DNA of 64,000 bases from Diadophis punctatus similis (GCA_023053685.1 JALIGW010000005.1:19970001-20034000), one strand, 5' to 3'. Shown: positions 13,376 through 24,725, counted from the stretch's first letter. The notes: generated by a model not told the origin, from the letters alone. Made by a program: numbers and translations.

Positions 13376-13994
13376 CCATCCTCATATGAACTGGGTATAC
13401 GCGATTCATTTTTTTCTATACTCGTTCTAATTTTATATATTCCTCAGCCACAAATCCAAGATAAAAATGACAAATATTAACTGTTCTGAGAGAAAGAAAG
13501 AGAAGCATGTGCTAATTGAGTTAAGACTTTATAAAAGGAAGAACTGTATGCTGCATTTATGAAACTACTTTGAAAAGAGATCCCATTCAGCTAAAATGTA
13601 AGTACAAAGACAATTTCTGTTACAACTACGAGAACCAGATACGCACTGTTCTGAAGTGTCTATTAATTGTGCATTTGTAGTCAGCACAGATTCTGACAGA
13701 CCTGTCTGGTTTTACAGGGGTGACAACTGGAGTTTCCCACTTTGCATGGTCTACTGCCTCAAGGATACCCTGAGCTAATAGCTTATCTAAGGCCTCGTCC
13801 ACCTTGGCCTTAAGGGCAAATGGAACTTGCCTGGTTTCAATCAGATGGGAGCTACCTGAGGATCAAGATTAAAGGAAAGGGGTTTGCCTGTGTACTTACC
13901 CAGGCTGTCATTGAAGACTGCTGCGAATTCCTGGATAAGCTGGGACATGTCTGTTCGTTGATGTTGTGGATGCCAGAGATAGATAGACCTAGAG

Positions 13995-14180
13995 CAGTGG
14001 TTCTCAACCTTCCTAATGTCACGACCTTTAATACAGTTCCTCATATTGTGGTGACCCCCAGTTCATTAAAGTTTCCTATGATTTACCATTCTCTGTGTTG
14101 TTTCCATGGTCTTAGGCGACCCCTGTGAAAGGGTCGTTCGATCCCCAAAGGGGTCCCGACCCCCAGGTTGAGAACCACTG
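13995..14180. mobile_element. SPIN-like non-autonomous hAT element
   Basis: Begins CAGTGGTTCTCAACCTTCC and ends CAGGTTGAGAACCACTG, the SPIN-type termini, with a perfect 8-bp duplication ACCTAGAG at 13987-13994 and 14181-14188. At 186 bp it matches the short non-autonomous form. It interrupts the gypsy pol relic and is therefore younger. SPIN elements are known for horizontal spread among tetrapods. Confidence 0.93.
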
Positions 14181-15067
14181 ACCTAGAGGGTCAAACCAGT
14201 CGAGCCCTGAAAGACAAGGTCGGAGCTCCTCCACTACTATGAGGGGAAGCCGCCCTGTAAACTTTTCAAACTGAATCTGGAATTTACAGGTACCAAGGAT
14301 AGGAATATGCCTTCCTTGGTAATCCCTGAGCCTAATATTGCATGGCTTAATTACCTTTTTTGAGATTTTAGGAACCAATCACTTGATAGTACTTCATGAC
14401 ATCAGGGACATGGAAGACCGTGTGTCTACCTCCATTTGACATAGGGATCCCTCTAATTTAACTTTAATGAAAAAAAATTTCTTAAGCACGCTATTTGCTT
14501 GCCCAATTATGGATTCTGGGGGGTATCTATCTTTAGTAATGGTATAGCAGTCTTCTCACCTGTTTGAATATTTAAAGGGCATTTTTCTCAAGAAGGGTGT
14601 TCTGGCTGCGGGTCTCATGGAGGATTGAGGAGCTCTGCAGATTCTTGCCAGGTGTCCCTTCCATCCACACCGGAGGCAATCTGTGTTTCTGAACTTTCAT
14701 GCAGCTCATGGGTGATTTCCCCCACAGCTGAGGCAAAAATTAGGGAAAGTTGGTTTTTCTTTTTTGTCGTTGTTGCTTGTAGGCAGTTTAAGGCGGTGCA
14801 CTTCTTCTTCTTCTCTTGGGTCTCCTTCTATGTCTGCTGTTTCAGAATGGATTGCCTCATTTTTGGCGGCAAACCCTGAGGTATTCATTTGCTGTATTTC
14901 TGTAGCTGATTTGTTGGACAGCTCAGCTGTTCTGGCTTCATCTATTGCTAATTGTAGTGGCAGCTCCGTTTTGGTCAGCAGGTGGCGATATAACCAGAGA
15001 TCTCTAATGCCACAAACAAGCCTGTCACCTAAAGCATTGTCTAAATTTTCAAATTCACAGTATAGAG

Positions 15068-15476
15068 CAGTGATGGCGAACCTATGGCACGGGTGCCACA
15101 GGTGGCACGCGGAGCCATATCTGCCGGCACACGAGCCGTTGCCCTAGCTCAGCTCCAGCGCGCATGTGCGTGCACACCAGCTGATTTTTGGCTCGCACGG
15201 AGGCTCTGGGAGGACGATTTTGGCCTCCGGAGGGCCTCCGGGGTGGCGGGGGGAGCGTTTTTTGCCCTCCCCAAGTTTCAAGAAAGCCTCTGGAGCCTGG
15301 GGAGGGGGAAAAATGGGCCTACTGGGCCCACTGGAAGTCGGGAAACGGGGGAGTGGGAGGGTCACGCAAGCATGCACAAGGAGTTGGGGCAAGTGGGGGA
15401 CTTTGAATAATGAGTGTGCGATAGCGCGTGCGCGCACTATTTCGGCACCCGAGGGAAAAAAGGTTCGCCATCACTG
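15068..15476. mobile_element. hAT-type MITE (CAGTGATGGCGAACC family)
   Basis: Terminal inverted repeats CAGTGATGGCGAACCT and AGGTTCGCCATCACTG with a perfect 8-bp duplication GTATAGAG at 15060-15067 and 15477-15484. The 409-bp interior is GC- and CpG-rich and carries GCGCATGTGCGTG-like palindromes. It splits the gypsy gag. Related interior sequence recurs at 17583-17822, and a related right end at about 33315-33336. Confidence 0.93.
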
Positions 15477-15904
15477 GTATAGAGATACATCTCTTAGTGA
15501 GGAGAGGTATTGGTTGATCATTTCCCCCTCTTTTTGGTTCCTATGATAAAAGGCATGGCGCCTAGCTATCATAGAGGGCATTGGGGAGTAATGATTCCCC
15601 AATTTTTCTTTTATAACCTCCCAAGCCACAGTATATACTTTCTGAAGGGCCAGTAAGTTCCTGACTGTTTCGAATACCTCATTCCCACAAAAACTTACAA
15701 AGTAAGCCTTTCTATCACTAGAGATCGCAGTATATTCATTAGCTAATAAGAAGCATTCTAACTTCTCTAAATAAGTGTCCCAGGATTCAGTTGCGGGGTC
15801 AAACTTGGCAAAGACGGGAAGGGCAGCCATTCTCCTCAGCCTCAGGAACCAGTTTTTTATCGTAGTATGGTAGGGTGACTTCTTGTCGCTTGACTTCAGC
15901 ACTT

Positions 15905-16215
15905 TGAAGTGACAGCTCTCTCAGTGACTCACTCCGTGATCAGCTCTTGTCTCACGCCTCAGTTCTGGGACTACATCCCACCTTCATCACCAGTTGAAGT
16001 GTCCCAGCATGGGGACTTACAAGCTGAGGTGAGACATTATTCAAGGCTAATAGGTTTATTTGGCTAACAGTGACAGATAACTTGGCTAACACAGTAGCAG
16101 TCACCTGCCACTTTGACAGGTCTTTCATAGTCGGTGCCGGCTGCGTTTCAACCAATCAGGGCGCTCCTGGCTTCCGCGTCAGGTGCAGACCTGATTGAAG
16201 GCAGGACACAGCAAC
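15905..16215 (-). repeat. possible LTR, primer site and leader of the gypsy relic
   Basis: Directly upstream of the gag on the minus strand lies a sequence TGGTGATGAAGGTGGGATG (about 15966-15984) that looks like a tRNA-primed binding site. It is preceded by a region with AATAAA in CCAAATAAACC (about 16052-16062). This fits a 5' LTR whose end is near 15985-15994. Its start is not clearly defined and there is no partner LTR, so the boundaries are tentative. Confidence 0.4.
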
Positions 16216-16800
16216 TACAGAGGCCTTTGATTGAGTGTGCTCCCTCACACAGTATGCCTATGAAGGGAGCCTGATTAGGTCAGTACAGAGGCCTTTGATT
16301 GACCATGCTCCCTCACACAATGGGCCTCTAAGGCCTAGGCCTCTCTCACATAGTAGGCCTATGAAGCAAAGGGAGCCTGATTAGGCGAGTACAGAGGCCT
16401 TTGATTGAGTGTGCTCCCTCACACAGTGGGCCTTTAAGGCCTAGGCCTCCCTCAAACAATAGGCCTATGAAGGGAGCCTGATTAGGCCCATATAGCAGTA
16501 GGCCTATGAAGGGAGCCTGATTAGGCCAGTACACAGCCCTTTGATTGACCATGCTCCCTCACACAGTAGGCCTACGAAGCAAAGGCCAGTACAGAGGGGT
16601 TTGATTAAGTGCACCATAGCCTAAGCAGATCGCCTACCCCCACCTCACTGCGGCAGCCAGATCTCGCAGGAAACAACTTTGGCCTGAGTTCCCAGGATCG
16701 TCCTTCGCCCCAATTCAGGCCTAGGCCTCCCTCACACAGTAGGCCTACGAAGCGAAGGGAGCCTGATTAGGCCAGTACAGAGGCCTTTGATTGAGCATGT
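16216..16800. repeat. degenerate tandem array around AGGCCTTTGATTGA
   Basis: At least five irregular units carry ACAGAGGCCTTTGATTGA, then GCTCCCTCACACAGT, GGCCTATGAAG and GGGAGCCTGATTAGGCC. Unit length varies from about 60 to 140 bp through internal deletions and duplications of the AGGCCTA block. A second-order duplication (CAGATCGCCTACCCCCACC and its copy near 16815) follows. It abuts the DIRS-like sequence and may be that element's terminal repeat region; this is inference. Confidence 0.8.
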
Positions 16801-16919
16801 CACGGCCTAACCAGATCATCCGCCCCCACCTCACAGCTTCGGCCCGTGTTCCCAAGATCGTCCTTTGCCTCAAATAATCGCGCAAAGGACAGGACCACCC
16901 CAAACGAGGCAAAACAGGT

Positions 16920-17365
16920 ATGGAGGCCACAAAGGAGACCCAGCCTATTTCAGCAGGGGTGAAGGAGGTGCAGCATGGCCCAGCTCAGGGATTTATGTTC
17001 CAGACTCAGACCCAGTTTGAGAAAATGGTAAAACGGGTGGTGGTGGCAGAGGTAGTGGGGGCGCTTCTAAATCCCCCAGCTATCCACAGCTTCCGTAGTT
17101 CGGATTTGAACAAAGTCCTCAAAGCACTATTCGAGCCTTTGGCCACTGTCTTTGAGAGAGCTCTCCTTCACAGTCCTGTTCTTGGTTGCAATCACTTCGC
17201 CTAGAAGGGTTTCACAGTTGGGGACGTTGTCGGTCAACCCCAGGTTGTCTGTTTTCCATAAGGATAAGGTGGTTCTGAGGTTAGACCCTGCCTTCATGGT
17301 ACATTCCATGAATTCAGCTTTCCACCAGGGGCAGGAGCTCATTTTCCCTTAGCTTTGACTCTGAT
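16920..17365 (+). pseudogene. DIRS-like element relic: tyrosine recombinase fragment
   Basis: Plus-strand frames from about 17090 encode SSDLNKVLKALFEP, then LFLVAITSPRRVSQLGTLS, KDKVVLRLDPAF and NSAFHQGQELIFP. This is the order found in the tyrosine recombinase of DIRS-type retrotransposons; the RR in SPRRVSQL holds the first catalytic arginine. The frame shifts once near 17150-17200 and the region with the other catalytic residues (H, R, Y) is lost. The preceding 55-60 codons from 16920 (METKETQ-like start, glutamine- and valine-rich) are probably the N-terminal gag of the same element, joined by an internal deletion that removed RT and RNase H. The recombinase would integrate a circular DNA form; this copy cannot. 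Confidence 0.7.
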
Positions 17366-17511
17366 GTATCTGCTGATGTGTAAGTCAAAAGTACTTTTGG
17401 TGGAGGGTCCAGTTTGCAGAGTTTCACTTTCCCATTTGTGCAGACAATTGGCAAGATGACTTACTCTCTGGAAAAAAATACTGCGGGGGTAAGACACCCC
17501 TAACACCCCTT

Positions 17512-17512
<1 letters not shown>

Positions 17513-17582
<70 letters not shown>
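17513..17582. repeat. (GT)n microsatellite
   Basis: About 35 uninterrupted GT units. Cysteine-valine and threonine-histidine frames across it are artefacts. Confidence 0.97.
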
Positions 17583-17584
<2 letters not shown>

Positions 17585-17822
17585 TGGCACGCAGGTGGCA
17601 CACAGACCCCAGCTCAGCTCCACCATGCATGCACGTGCGCCTCCCGCTGGCCAGCTGATATTTGGGTCTCTGCTGTGCATGTGCGGGGGGTGGGGGGAGC
17701 GCAGGGGATGCAGCCCAAGCCCCCCAGCAGCCCATTTTGGCTGCAGGGAGGCGTACTAGGCCAAAAACAGAGTGCAGGGGGGTCGTGCGCACATGCACGG
17801 GAGGCAGGGGGGATTAGGATGA
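17583..17822. mobile_element. fragment of the CAGTGATGGCGAACC hAT MITE
   Basis: The stretch with GGCACGCAGGTGGCAC, AGCTCAGCTCCA and GGCCAGCTGAT parallels the interior of the complete copy at 15068-15476. Neither terminus is present, and its left edge is the GT repeat. Confidence 0.6.
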
Positions 17823-18589
17823 AAAAATACCCAGGCAGCGCCAGATCATCAGCTACTATTAAATAAATATAAGAACATTTGATGAAACAGGCTAAAGACT
17901 TACCAAGCCCAACTTCTTGTTTCCTACATTTACAAGTTAGATTCCTGTAGGAAACTCTGTAAGAGACCATCTTTCCACAATGAGTAGTGCTGTATTGTCC
18001 CTGACACACCAAATTGCATTTATAACAGTATCATATATGTTTTGTTTTAAAGTAGATTTAAGACTTTCTACATTTTTTTAAAGTTGAGAGATAATTTAAA
18101 AAATCTACAATGTTTTACATTTTTAGAACCAAAGAAAGAATCAGTTACATGGAGAGGGTGATCAACAACTCCACTTATAGTGGAAAGTATAATATTAAAT
18201 CAGTCATACATGGATGAAATAAAGTGTCTTCTTACTGTTCTTTATGACAAGTCTGTAGCTTTCTCTTTATGTTTTTGGCGTAAGAACTCTACCAAATAAA
18301 GAATTGGTGTTCCAAACACTTCAGAAACATAGTGAATACTTAATATGCAGAAATGGTGAGCATTGTGACACATGCCTGAATCTACAGACAGAATTTTATT
18401 AGCACCTTTATCAGGCACTGATTTTAAAGGTTGCACATCATAATGGAAATAACGACTCACACATAGCAGCCACAACAGATTCTTGAGTCACTGGATAGCA
18501 GGTTGTGATTCAACTCATTCTAAGACAATTTTACTTACTTGATCTTTATTACTTTTGGATTAAGAGATTATTAAACTATACATTTCAAA
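17823..18589. other. no gene or repeat recognised
   Basis: AT-rich intron-like sequence without supported features. Confidence 0.5.
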
Positions 18590-18871
18590 CAGGGGTGGGT
18601 TCTGGATTCTCCTGCTGCCGGTTCGCTCAGGGATGTGCTGTGTGGGGCAGTGCGTGTTGCGCACCACGCTTTGTGCGCGCATGCGCAGTACTTTAAAAAA
18701 GCTTCTGCGCATGTGCAGAAGCAAATAACAAGATGCACCACCTATGGCGCCACCAAGAGAACCAGCTCGGGGGCGTGGCAGGCCTGGGTCGCTGCCAGTT
18801 CCAGCGACCCAGGCCGCCAAGTTACTACCGGTTCTATAGAACCGGTCGCAACCGGGAGGAACCCACCTTTG
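18590..18871. mobile_element. hAT-type MITE (CAGGGGTGGGTT family)
   Basis: Begins CAGGGGTGGGTTC and ends GAACCCACCTTTG, with a perfect 8-bp duplication ATTTCAAA at 18582-18589 and 18872-18879. The interior carries ACCGGTTCTATAGAACCGGT and GCGCATGCGCA palindromes. A shorter relative lies at 37433-37623. Confidence 0.92.
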
Positions 18872-18879
18872 ATTTCAAA

Positions 18880-19228
18880 TATACTAGATGATTTAAAAAA
18901 TATAAAAGCTTGTCAAATCAAAATGTTCAAATGCAGCTTACATAACTTTTCTAAATGAAATTATACATATAATTCAAAATTTTGCTCCAAAGGATCAGAA
19001 GACAATACTGTCAAAACCAAAAGATTCCAAATCTTTATTTTAATCTATAGGATTTCTACAAAGATTTCATACTATGGAATGTAATCCTCCGCATGTTTAC
19101 GCGAAGTGCAATTATCAGAGAATTAGGATAAAAAACACACATGCTTTCTAAGAAAAGCAAAGACTATTTTATTTCTTAACTGGGTAGCACTTGATCTCCA
19201 TCCAATTCCAACTGCAATGTTTACTTAC
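18880..19228 (-). other. intron downstream of the STK32 exon
   Basis: Begins on the minus strand with the donor GTAAGT at 19223-19228. No repeat recognised between the MITE and the exon. Confidence 0.6.
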
Positions 19229-19284
19229 CTTGCCAAAGCTTCCTTTTCCAATTGCTCGAAGAATCTGGAAGTGATCAAAGTTCA
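19229..19284 (-). CDS. STK32B: STK32-family kinase exon, ATP-binding loop (paralogue B or C)
   Basis: On the minus strand a 56-nt exon lies between a pyrimidine-rich acceptor ending TTTTTATAG and a consensus donor GTAAGT. It encodes [17 protein letters not shown] preceded by a split valine codon and asparagine. This is the start of the kinase domain of STK32 (YANK) serine/threonine kinases, with the glycine-rich loop GKGSFG that clamps ATP. From memory of the family, Q in HFQIL fits STK32B and STK32C, while STK32A has E; the B/C choice cannot be settled from this exon. B is preferred because the flanking introns exceed 19 and 44 kb, which fits its very long gene. The first base of the valine codon comes from the preceding exon and the next exon would start with the valine after GK. 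Neither neighbouring exon was found in the window. The reading frame is intact and both splice sites look functional. Confidence 0.85.
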
Positions 19285-21194
19285 CTATAAAAACAAAACA
19301 AAACAAAATCTGTCATTTCTTCTTACTCCTCTGTCAATGTATGCTATAGAAGAATGGCAATGACAAAGGAAACAGCTACGCTAGTAAGTTATTTTTTAAA
19401 CAATTGTTTCATGCTCCTCATTTAACTAGCTGTATTTGGACTTTCTTTCTCATGTAATCTATTATTGCATAAAAAGGATGTGGGTTTCCCTGATTTAATC
19501 CGGTAATTCATTCTTTGAAGACGTATGTACACTGGAGGAGAAAGGAGAAAACATTACTGTAGATGCTCTTATTACCCACAGATTTAGAATTATATGATCA
19601 GAGATCTTGCATGCATACAATAGGCTGTCTCTTTGTCTTCTCCCTTAAACATGCAAGGGTATACAAACCTTTCAATGTTTGCTGATTAAGATGCTTTAAT
19701 ATCTGCCCATGATCAAAAGTATTCCTTTTCAGACATGAGTCTCATGCAGAATCTTGTTTAGTAAGATTTAGTGATATAAAAATGATGGAGTGATAAGAAT
19801 TCCACTAATTAAACTATTTCCGGCCTAAAACCAAGATATCCTAAAAGTAGTGTAGAGACTCATGTTCTGTTTAACCACCTTCCTATGAACCGCCTAACTG
19901 GTAGGTCTGTTCACAAAGGAGTTTAGAGAGAGTCATCTTTATACGATTGTCTTCTGAATCTTTGTCAGTCTGGAAATGAATCAGTACAGTCTGCATCTTC
20001 TTGGAAGAAGGCAAGCAAATAGATAAAATAAGGGAAAGAAATCATGGGCTAAAAATAGGAAGGGTTACAAAAACCCATTCATTAGCTTTTACCCTGACAA
20101 TGGCTACAAATTTAAAGGTCATTGTAACCAGAAATCATTAAGGGCCCTACAGTCCAAAGGATATGTAAGACTGGGGCACCCTACAATTAAAAGCAGATGT
20201 CTTCCTATCATGAAAATAGGAAGGTTGGTATCTCTGAAATACAATGCACCATCCCGAAAAATCACAAGGCAGCAGGAAAAGGTTCAACAAGGGCTTTCTG
20301 AACTAAGCTGCAAAAATCCACGTGCATTGGATGGTAGCAAAGAATTAATGTTTGTAACCCTTATCTTCCATATCATAGAAAAAAAACCCTATCATCAATA
20401 TTTCAAAATCTGTTTTTTGTTTGCAAAGAGGCAGCAGAAGTTTTTTTAAAAAAAAACGCACAGCAGTCTGTGTAATTATTATTACTGCTAGGAGGAAATC
20501 AACATTTTGAAAACAGGCCACTGGCATCTGTTCTTTTGATTTATGGCTCCATTTGAACTTTTGCTCCTAGCTAATACCAGAGCTATAATGGAAAATAAAG
20601 GAGGAAGGGAAATGAGTTTATATATCACTTTAATTATATTTAAAGTGGCCTGGATATGCAGACAAAGCAACTTAAAAAATGATTACTATTAGGATAATGG
20701 CCACAATCTTTAAAAAGTAATCATAACATCAGATACTATATTATTAATTTATCTAGCTAAATAAAAATCTATACCAACAATATATAAATATTTTTCCTTC
20801 CAGAATCCTGGTAAATGTTATGGAAATGAATAAAATAAATTAATCTCATTTCAATTAAAACCTGATTTTAAATGATATCTTACATCTGGATTAAATATTA
20901 GTCAAGATTTTCTGTATACATTGATCATTATCTGAGACATTTTATATGCAACTCAAACATCATAGTACATGGTGAATGTACTATGATGGGCCATTGTTTA
21001 TTTCAGTCACAGTACACTGTACAAGTCAAATACAATCCAGAATCAGTATTTTATGTCAATGTCCAGAATCTGGGCATTAAGGTCCACTTCAAATTTCTGG
21101 TTTTTATCTATAAGGCATTATCTATGGTTTATCTTTCATAGCTTGGTACTGTTGGGATCTCCCACTTGAGATGTTAAGGAGGGAAGGCCTAGAA
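19285..21194. other. intron upstream of the STK32 exon; no other feature
   Basis: Only an oligo AAAAC run next to the acceptor and a perfect hairpin at 20958-20988 stand out. Confidence 0.5.
20958..20988. repeat. perfect 13-bp inverted repeat with 5-nt loop
   Basis: Arms CATCATAGTACAT and ATGTACTATGATG enclose GGTGA. No target duplication was found, so it is not assigned to a transposon family. Confidence 0.9.
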
Positions 21195-21330
21195 CAGTGT
21201 TTCCCAACCTTGGCAACTTGAAGATGTCTGGACTTCAACTCCCAGAGTTCCCCAGCCAGCATTCGCTGGCTGGGGAATTCTGGGAGTTGAAGTCCAGACA
21301 TCTTCAAGTTGCCAAGGTTGGGAAACACTG
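21195..21330. mobile_element. palindromic hAT-type MITE (CAGTGTTTCCCAACC family)
   Basis: The whole 136-bp element is a near-perfect inverted repeat: both halves carry CAACTTGAAGATGTCTGGAC and GGGGAATTCTGGGAGTTG or their complements. An 8-bp duplication GCCTAGAA flanks it at 21187-21194 and 21331-21338. A full copy lies at 46836-46970 and eroded ones at 21651, 30963, 36336, 37268 and 41357. Confidence 0.95.
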
Positions 21331-21338
21331 GCCTAGAA

Positions 21339-21650
21339 ACAGGCCTTCTTGTTGTAATATATTACAAGTGGCTTGACCTCGTAGAATCCAATAGCTCCAT
21401 CCCTATTAATAGTTCAGAATGAAGACAGTCCTTTTCTACAGAACCTTCAGGACAGAGAGTGCAAATGAATGGAGGCAACTATTTGATGTACACCTTAATC
21501 ATTTACAAACATTACTGCACTACCCACTTGGATAAGATTAAGATCAATAAATATAAGCCAGTATCAGGAACAAAATATAAAATGGCCCCCCAAAGCATTA
21601 ATAATCAGTGATTGACTGTCTATTGAAATGGAATCACTTTGATAACCATG
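21339..21650. other. no gene or repeat recognised
   Basis: AT-rich intron-like sequence between two copies of the palindromic MITE family. Confidence 0.5.
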
Positions 21651-21713
21651 CTGTCTGGGAATTCTGGGAGCTGAAGTCCACATATCTTAAAGTTGCTAAG
21701 GTTGAAAACACTG
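21651..21713. mobile_element. half copy of the palindromic hAT MITE
   Basis: Carries GGGAATTCTGGGAGCTGAAG and the right end GGTTGAAAACACTG. The left arm is gone. Confidence 0.75.
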
Positions 21714-23037
21714 AAATAAAGGTGCACATCCAGGGAAAAGTGTTCCAAATTAGAGGAGGGGAACAATGCAGAAAAGGCTTGATATGGCTATTATTTGATG
21801 GTCTTCTTGTATATCTGAAGACTTCATGAGATGTAAGCCACTGAAAATTGCTATATGGATTAGTATATATACGGTACTTGTTGTAGCTTGTTGGCCAATT
21901 CCTGGTTTATTTGCTTCCATTTTTATCCATTCTTACCACCCCATGGATTTGGGAAGGGGGGGTTTAGAGAAACAACCCACAGATTAACTAAGAAACCATA
22001 AGCAATTCATCTGTCTTTGTTCAGACAACGTACTAAGCCATGGTAGCAATCATTAAGACAACCCTGAACAATGCTTTAGAATGGTGATCTGCTGCTGTAG
22101 AACAAGCCATGGCTTACCTACTGACTCCTATTCACACAATTGCTAAGACAAAAGCCAATAGGACAACTCAAATTACCCACAAACAATTGTTTGAAGTGTA
22201 AGTATTCAGAATACCAGCTGACCATTTATACAAGAATCTTCTATTTCATTTCCCTCTTCCTCATCTTGTTTGGGTTTTTTACTCACATCTTTTTTCCATG
22301 TGTATGTATATGTGTGTGCATTCCTTCATTCATTCTTGTGACTTCTGCCATGTTAGAGGAAGGATGGGGATTTTCCCTTCCCCCTATATTCACACAATTA
22401 GTTCTCTATTAGTAGAGAATGAAGTTATTACCTCTGACACTGGATGTGTGATGATGCCTATATATCATTTTAAGGGAAAGTACAAGGTAGATATAAGTTC
22501 AAAGTGAATAAGGATCAGTAAGGATGGCTGCACAGTATGAAGATAAATATATGCATAAAAGGAACATAATAGAGCTACCGATTGAGGACAATAAATCTTA
22601 AACTAAATCTCAAGTTAACAAGAAACTTGGCTTGGAGACACACAGGAAAAATCATCGCACTTTCAAGAGAAGCTGTGCGGGGGTGGGGGGGATAGAAAAT
22701 TGGAAATAGATAGTTGAGAAGAGACTACATAGTTTGTAACCAGAACATTAGAACAATGAATGATGCCAGTTTGAAGAACAGCCTAGAAAGTTCATTTGTT
22801 TCTATGTAAACCATTCACCATCTAGCAGCTTCTAAACATATTAAACATAGATCTCAGAATTTTCAGCCAGCATGACCTTCAGCAGCATCCATGAGGACTC
22901 AAAAAAATAATAATAATCAAGAAAGTGGCTACTACCACATGATCAAAGCTCAATAGGATCAACATTGATCATCTTGGGGACCCCTGCTTTAAAGCAACAT
23001 TTCCCAATCTGGTGAGTTCAGGAATTACTGTACTATA
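21714..23037. other. no gene or repeat recognised
   Basis: AT-rich intron-like sequence. The fragment GGGGACCCCTG near 22980 resembles a hAT terminus but has no partner. Confidence 0.5.
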
Positions 23038-23248
23038 CCAAGTCCCCTGGTTAAGAACAGCCCAGTTTAAGGACAATCTATAGTTAAGTACGGAGCCTAC
23101 TGTAGCAAAATTCGAGTTAAATACAAAAGTTCAAGTTCGTTAAACAATACTAATACAATATTATACAGTAATATTGTTTTGGCTTACATAGAAATTCAAC
23201 TTAAGGACAGACCTTGGGAACAGAATTTGTTAAACCAGGGACTCCCTG
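23038..23248. mobile_element. Tc1/mariner (Tigger-like) MITE
   Basis: Left end CCAAGTCCCCTGGTTAAGAAC and right end TTAAACCAGGGACTCCCTG are inverted relatives, flanked by TA on both sides. Length 211 bp, non-coding, with moderately decayed ends. Confidence 0.7.
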
Positions 23249-23250
23249 TA

Positions 23251-24353
23251 TGCTGAATTGATCCCCCTCTCATTCTATTATTTATAAACATAATAATACA
23301 TTTCTACAAAAGATTTGACTCTTCCAAAAGCAAAGTTGCTGAGAACCACACACATTTCTCCCTCCCTCCCTCCTAATGACAAAAATGTTGTCTTTCAATA
23401 ATAGCTCAACTATTTTATTGTTGGGTATGATTTGCAACAGCCAGGATATGTATAAGTATGGCTAGAATTTCATGGCACACAGTCTTAACAAAATGACAGC
23501 TGTTGCCTATTCAAAATGAACCATTTTCAACCCACTGAAGTGTCTTCAGTATGACATCATTTTGACAGCAGCAATCCATTAAAACACAAAAAGGCATTCA
23601 ACTTGACAATAATTTGCCTGAAAAAAGTATTCTGAAAAATACAAATGAAATGGAATGCAGCTGGGTTGCATAATTACATAAACAGAACAGAAATGTGAAA
23701 TAATGGGGTAACATATCCAATGGTGACCATCTCCAAATGCAAATAGCATCGCTATCCACAGAATGGATTCCTGCCTGTCTTCATCACTGAACCTTCCCTA
23801 TTATTTGTTCCAATAGCACACAGGTCATGTGCAGAAGATTTATAGAAATTTTTAAGCCAGTATTTCTTAAAATATGGCCCAAGGACTCGCTCAGTAATAA
23901 GAAAGAGACAAAATTTTGACAAAATCAAATTTGCCAGCCTATATTGGGTAACAATACAGTATTAAAATCCCATCAAACAATCTTAATTTTTAATACACTA
24001 AATATTGATAATTATAGCCCTTACAACAAACACTGTCTTAGGGGTCTTCCACAACTTTTAAAAGGGGGAAAGAAACAAGTTTAAAAAATAATGTTTTATA
24101 CTATTCTATGATATTTTGTAGTTCTTTGTGAAAAACTACTCAGGTTATTACTTCTTTCTATTATTTGAATACTTTGTGATCTCTTAAAGAGAAAAAATGA
24201 AATATCCTCAGTGGCTGTTTTTTCGGGTGATAGGCATACCTGGAATTTTAAGGATATCATGGAAAATGCTCATTAGCAGAGCTTAGAATTTCACAAAAAG
24301 GCTGCCATGGGGGAAAAGTTTCTCATAGGAGTCCCACTGCTTTTTTATGTATA
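23251..24353. other. no gene or repeat recognised
   Basis: AT-rich intron-like sequence without supported features. Confidence 0.5.
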
Positions 24354-24725
24354 TAGGTAGTCCTTGACTTACGACCACAATTGAGCCCCAAATTTTCGTT
24401 AAGATATTTGTTAAGTGAGTTTTGCCCCACTTCACAACCTTTCTTGTGAATCACTGCAGTTGTTAAATTAATAACATGATTGTTAAGTGAATCTGGCCTC
24501 CTCATTTACTTTGCTTGTCAGGAGGTCTCTAAAGGTGATCACATGACCCCGGAACACTGCAACTGTCATAAATATGAGTCAGTTGCCAAGCATCTGAATT
24601 TTGATCACGTGACCATGAGGATGCTGCAACAGTCAGAAGTGAAAAATGATCATAAGTCATTTTTTCAGTGCCATTGTGACGTTGAACGGTCACTAAATGA
24701 ACCACTGTAAGTTGAGAATTACCTG
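24354..24725. mobile_element. Tc1/mariner (Tigger-like) MITE, CAGATAGTCCTC family
   Basis: Begins TAGGTAGTCCTTGACTTACG and ends GTTGAGAATTACCTG, with TA outside each end. It shares its interior blocks with 11196-11559 and 27995-28342. Confidence 0.85.

Larger units (their letters stand above)
13660..15830 (-). pseudogene. Ty3/gypsy gag-pol remnant (gag, protease, RT start)
   Basis: Read on the minus strand from the gag ATG at 15828-15830, it opens MAALPVFAKFDPATESWDTY and continues through a gypsy gag core (QKEGEMINQYLSSLRD). After the hAT insertion at 15068-15476 it resumes with LDNALGDRLVCGIRD, and a zinc knuckle CLRCGWKGHLARIC lies at about 14640-14680. A protease remnant follows, with the active-site triad altered to DTRSS, then LRDYQGRHIPILGTC and GLDWFDPLG. 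After the SPIN-like insertion it continues EFAAVFNDSLGKYTG, then KVDEALDKLLAQGIL and VRICADYK at the RT entry. It ends near 13660. RT core, RNase H and integrase are missing. Several frameshifts and stops make it non-functional. Confidence 0.88.

Noticed and set aside
22975..23000. Lone GGGGACCCCTG resembling a hAT terminus
   Set aside because: No partner terminus or target duplication found nearby.
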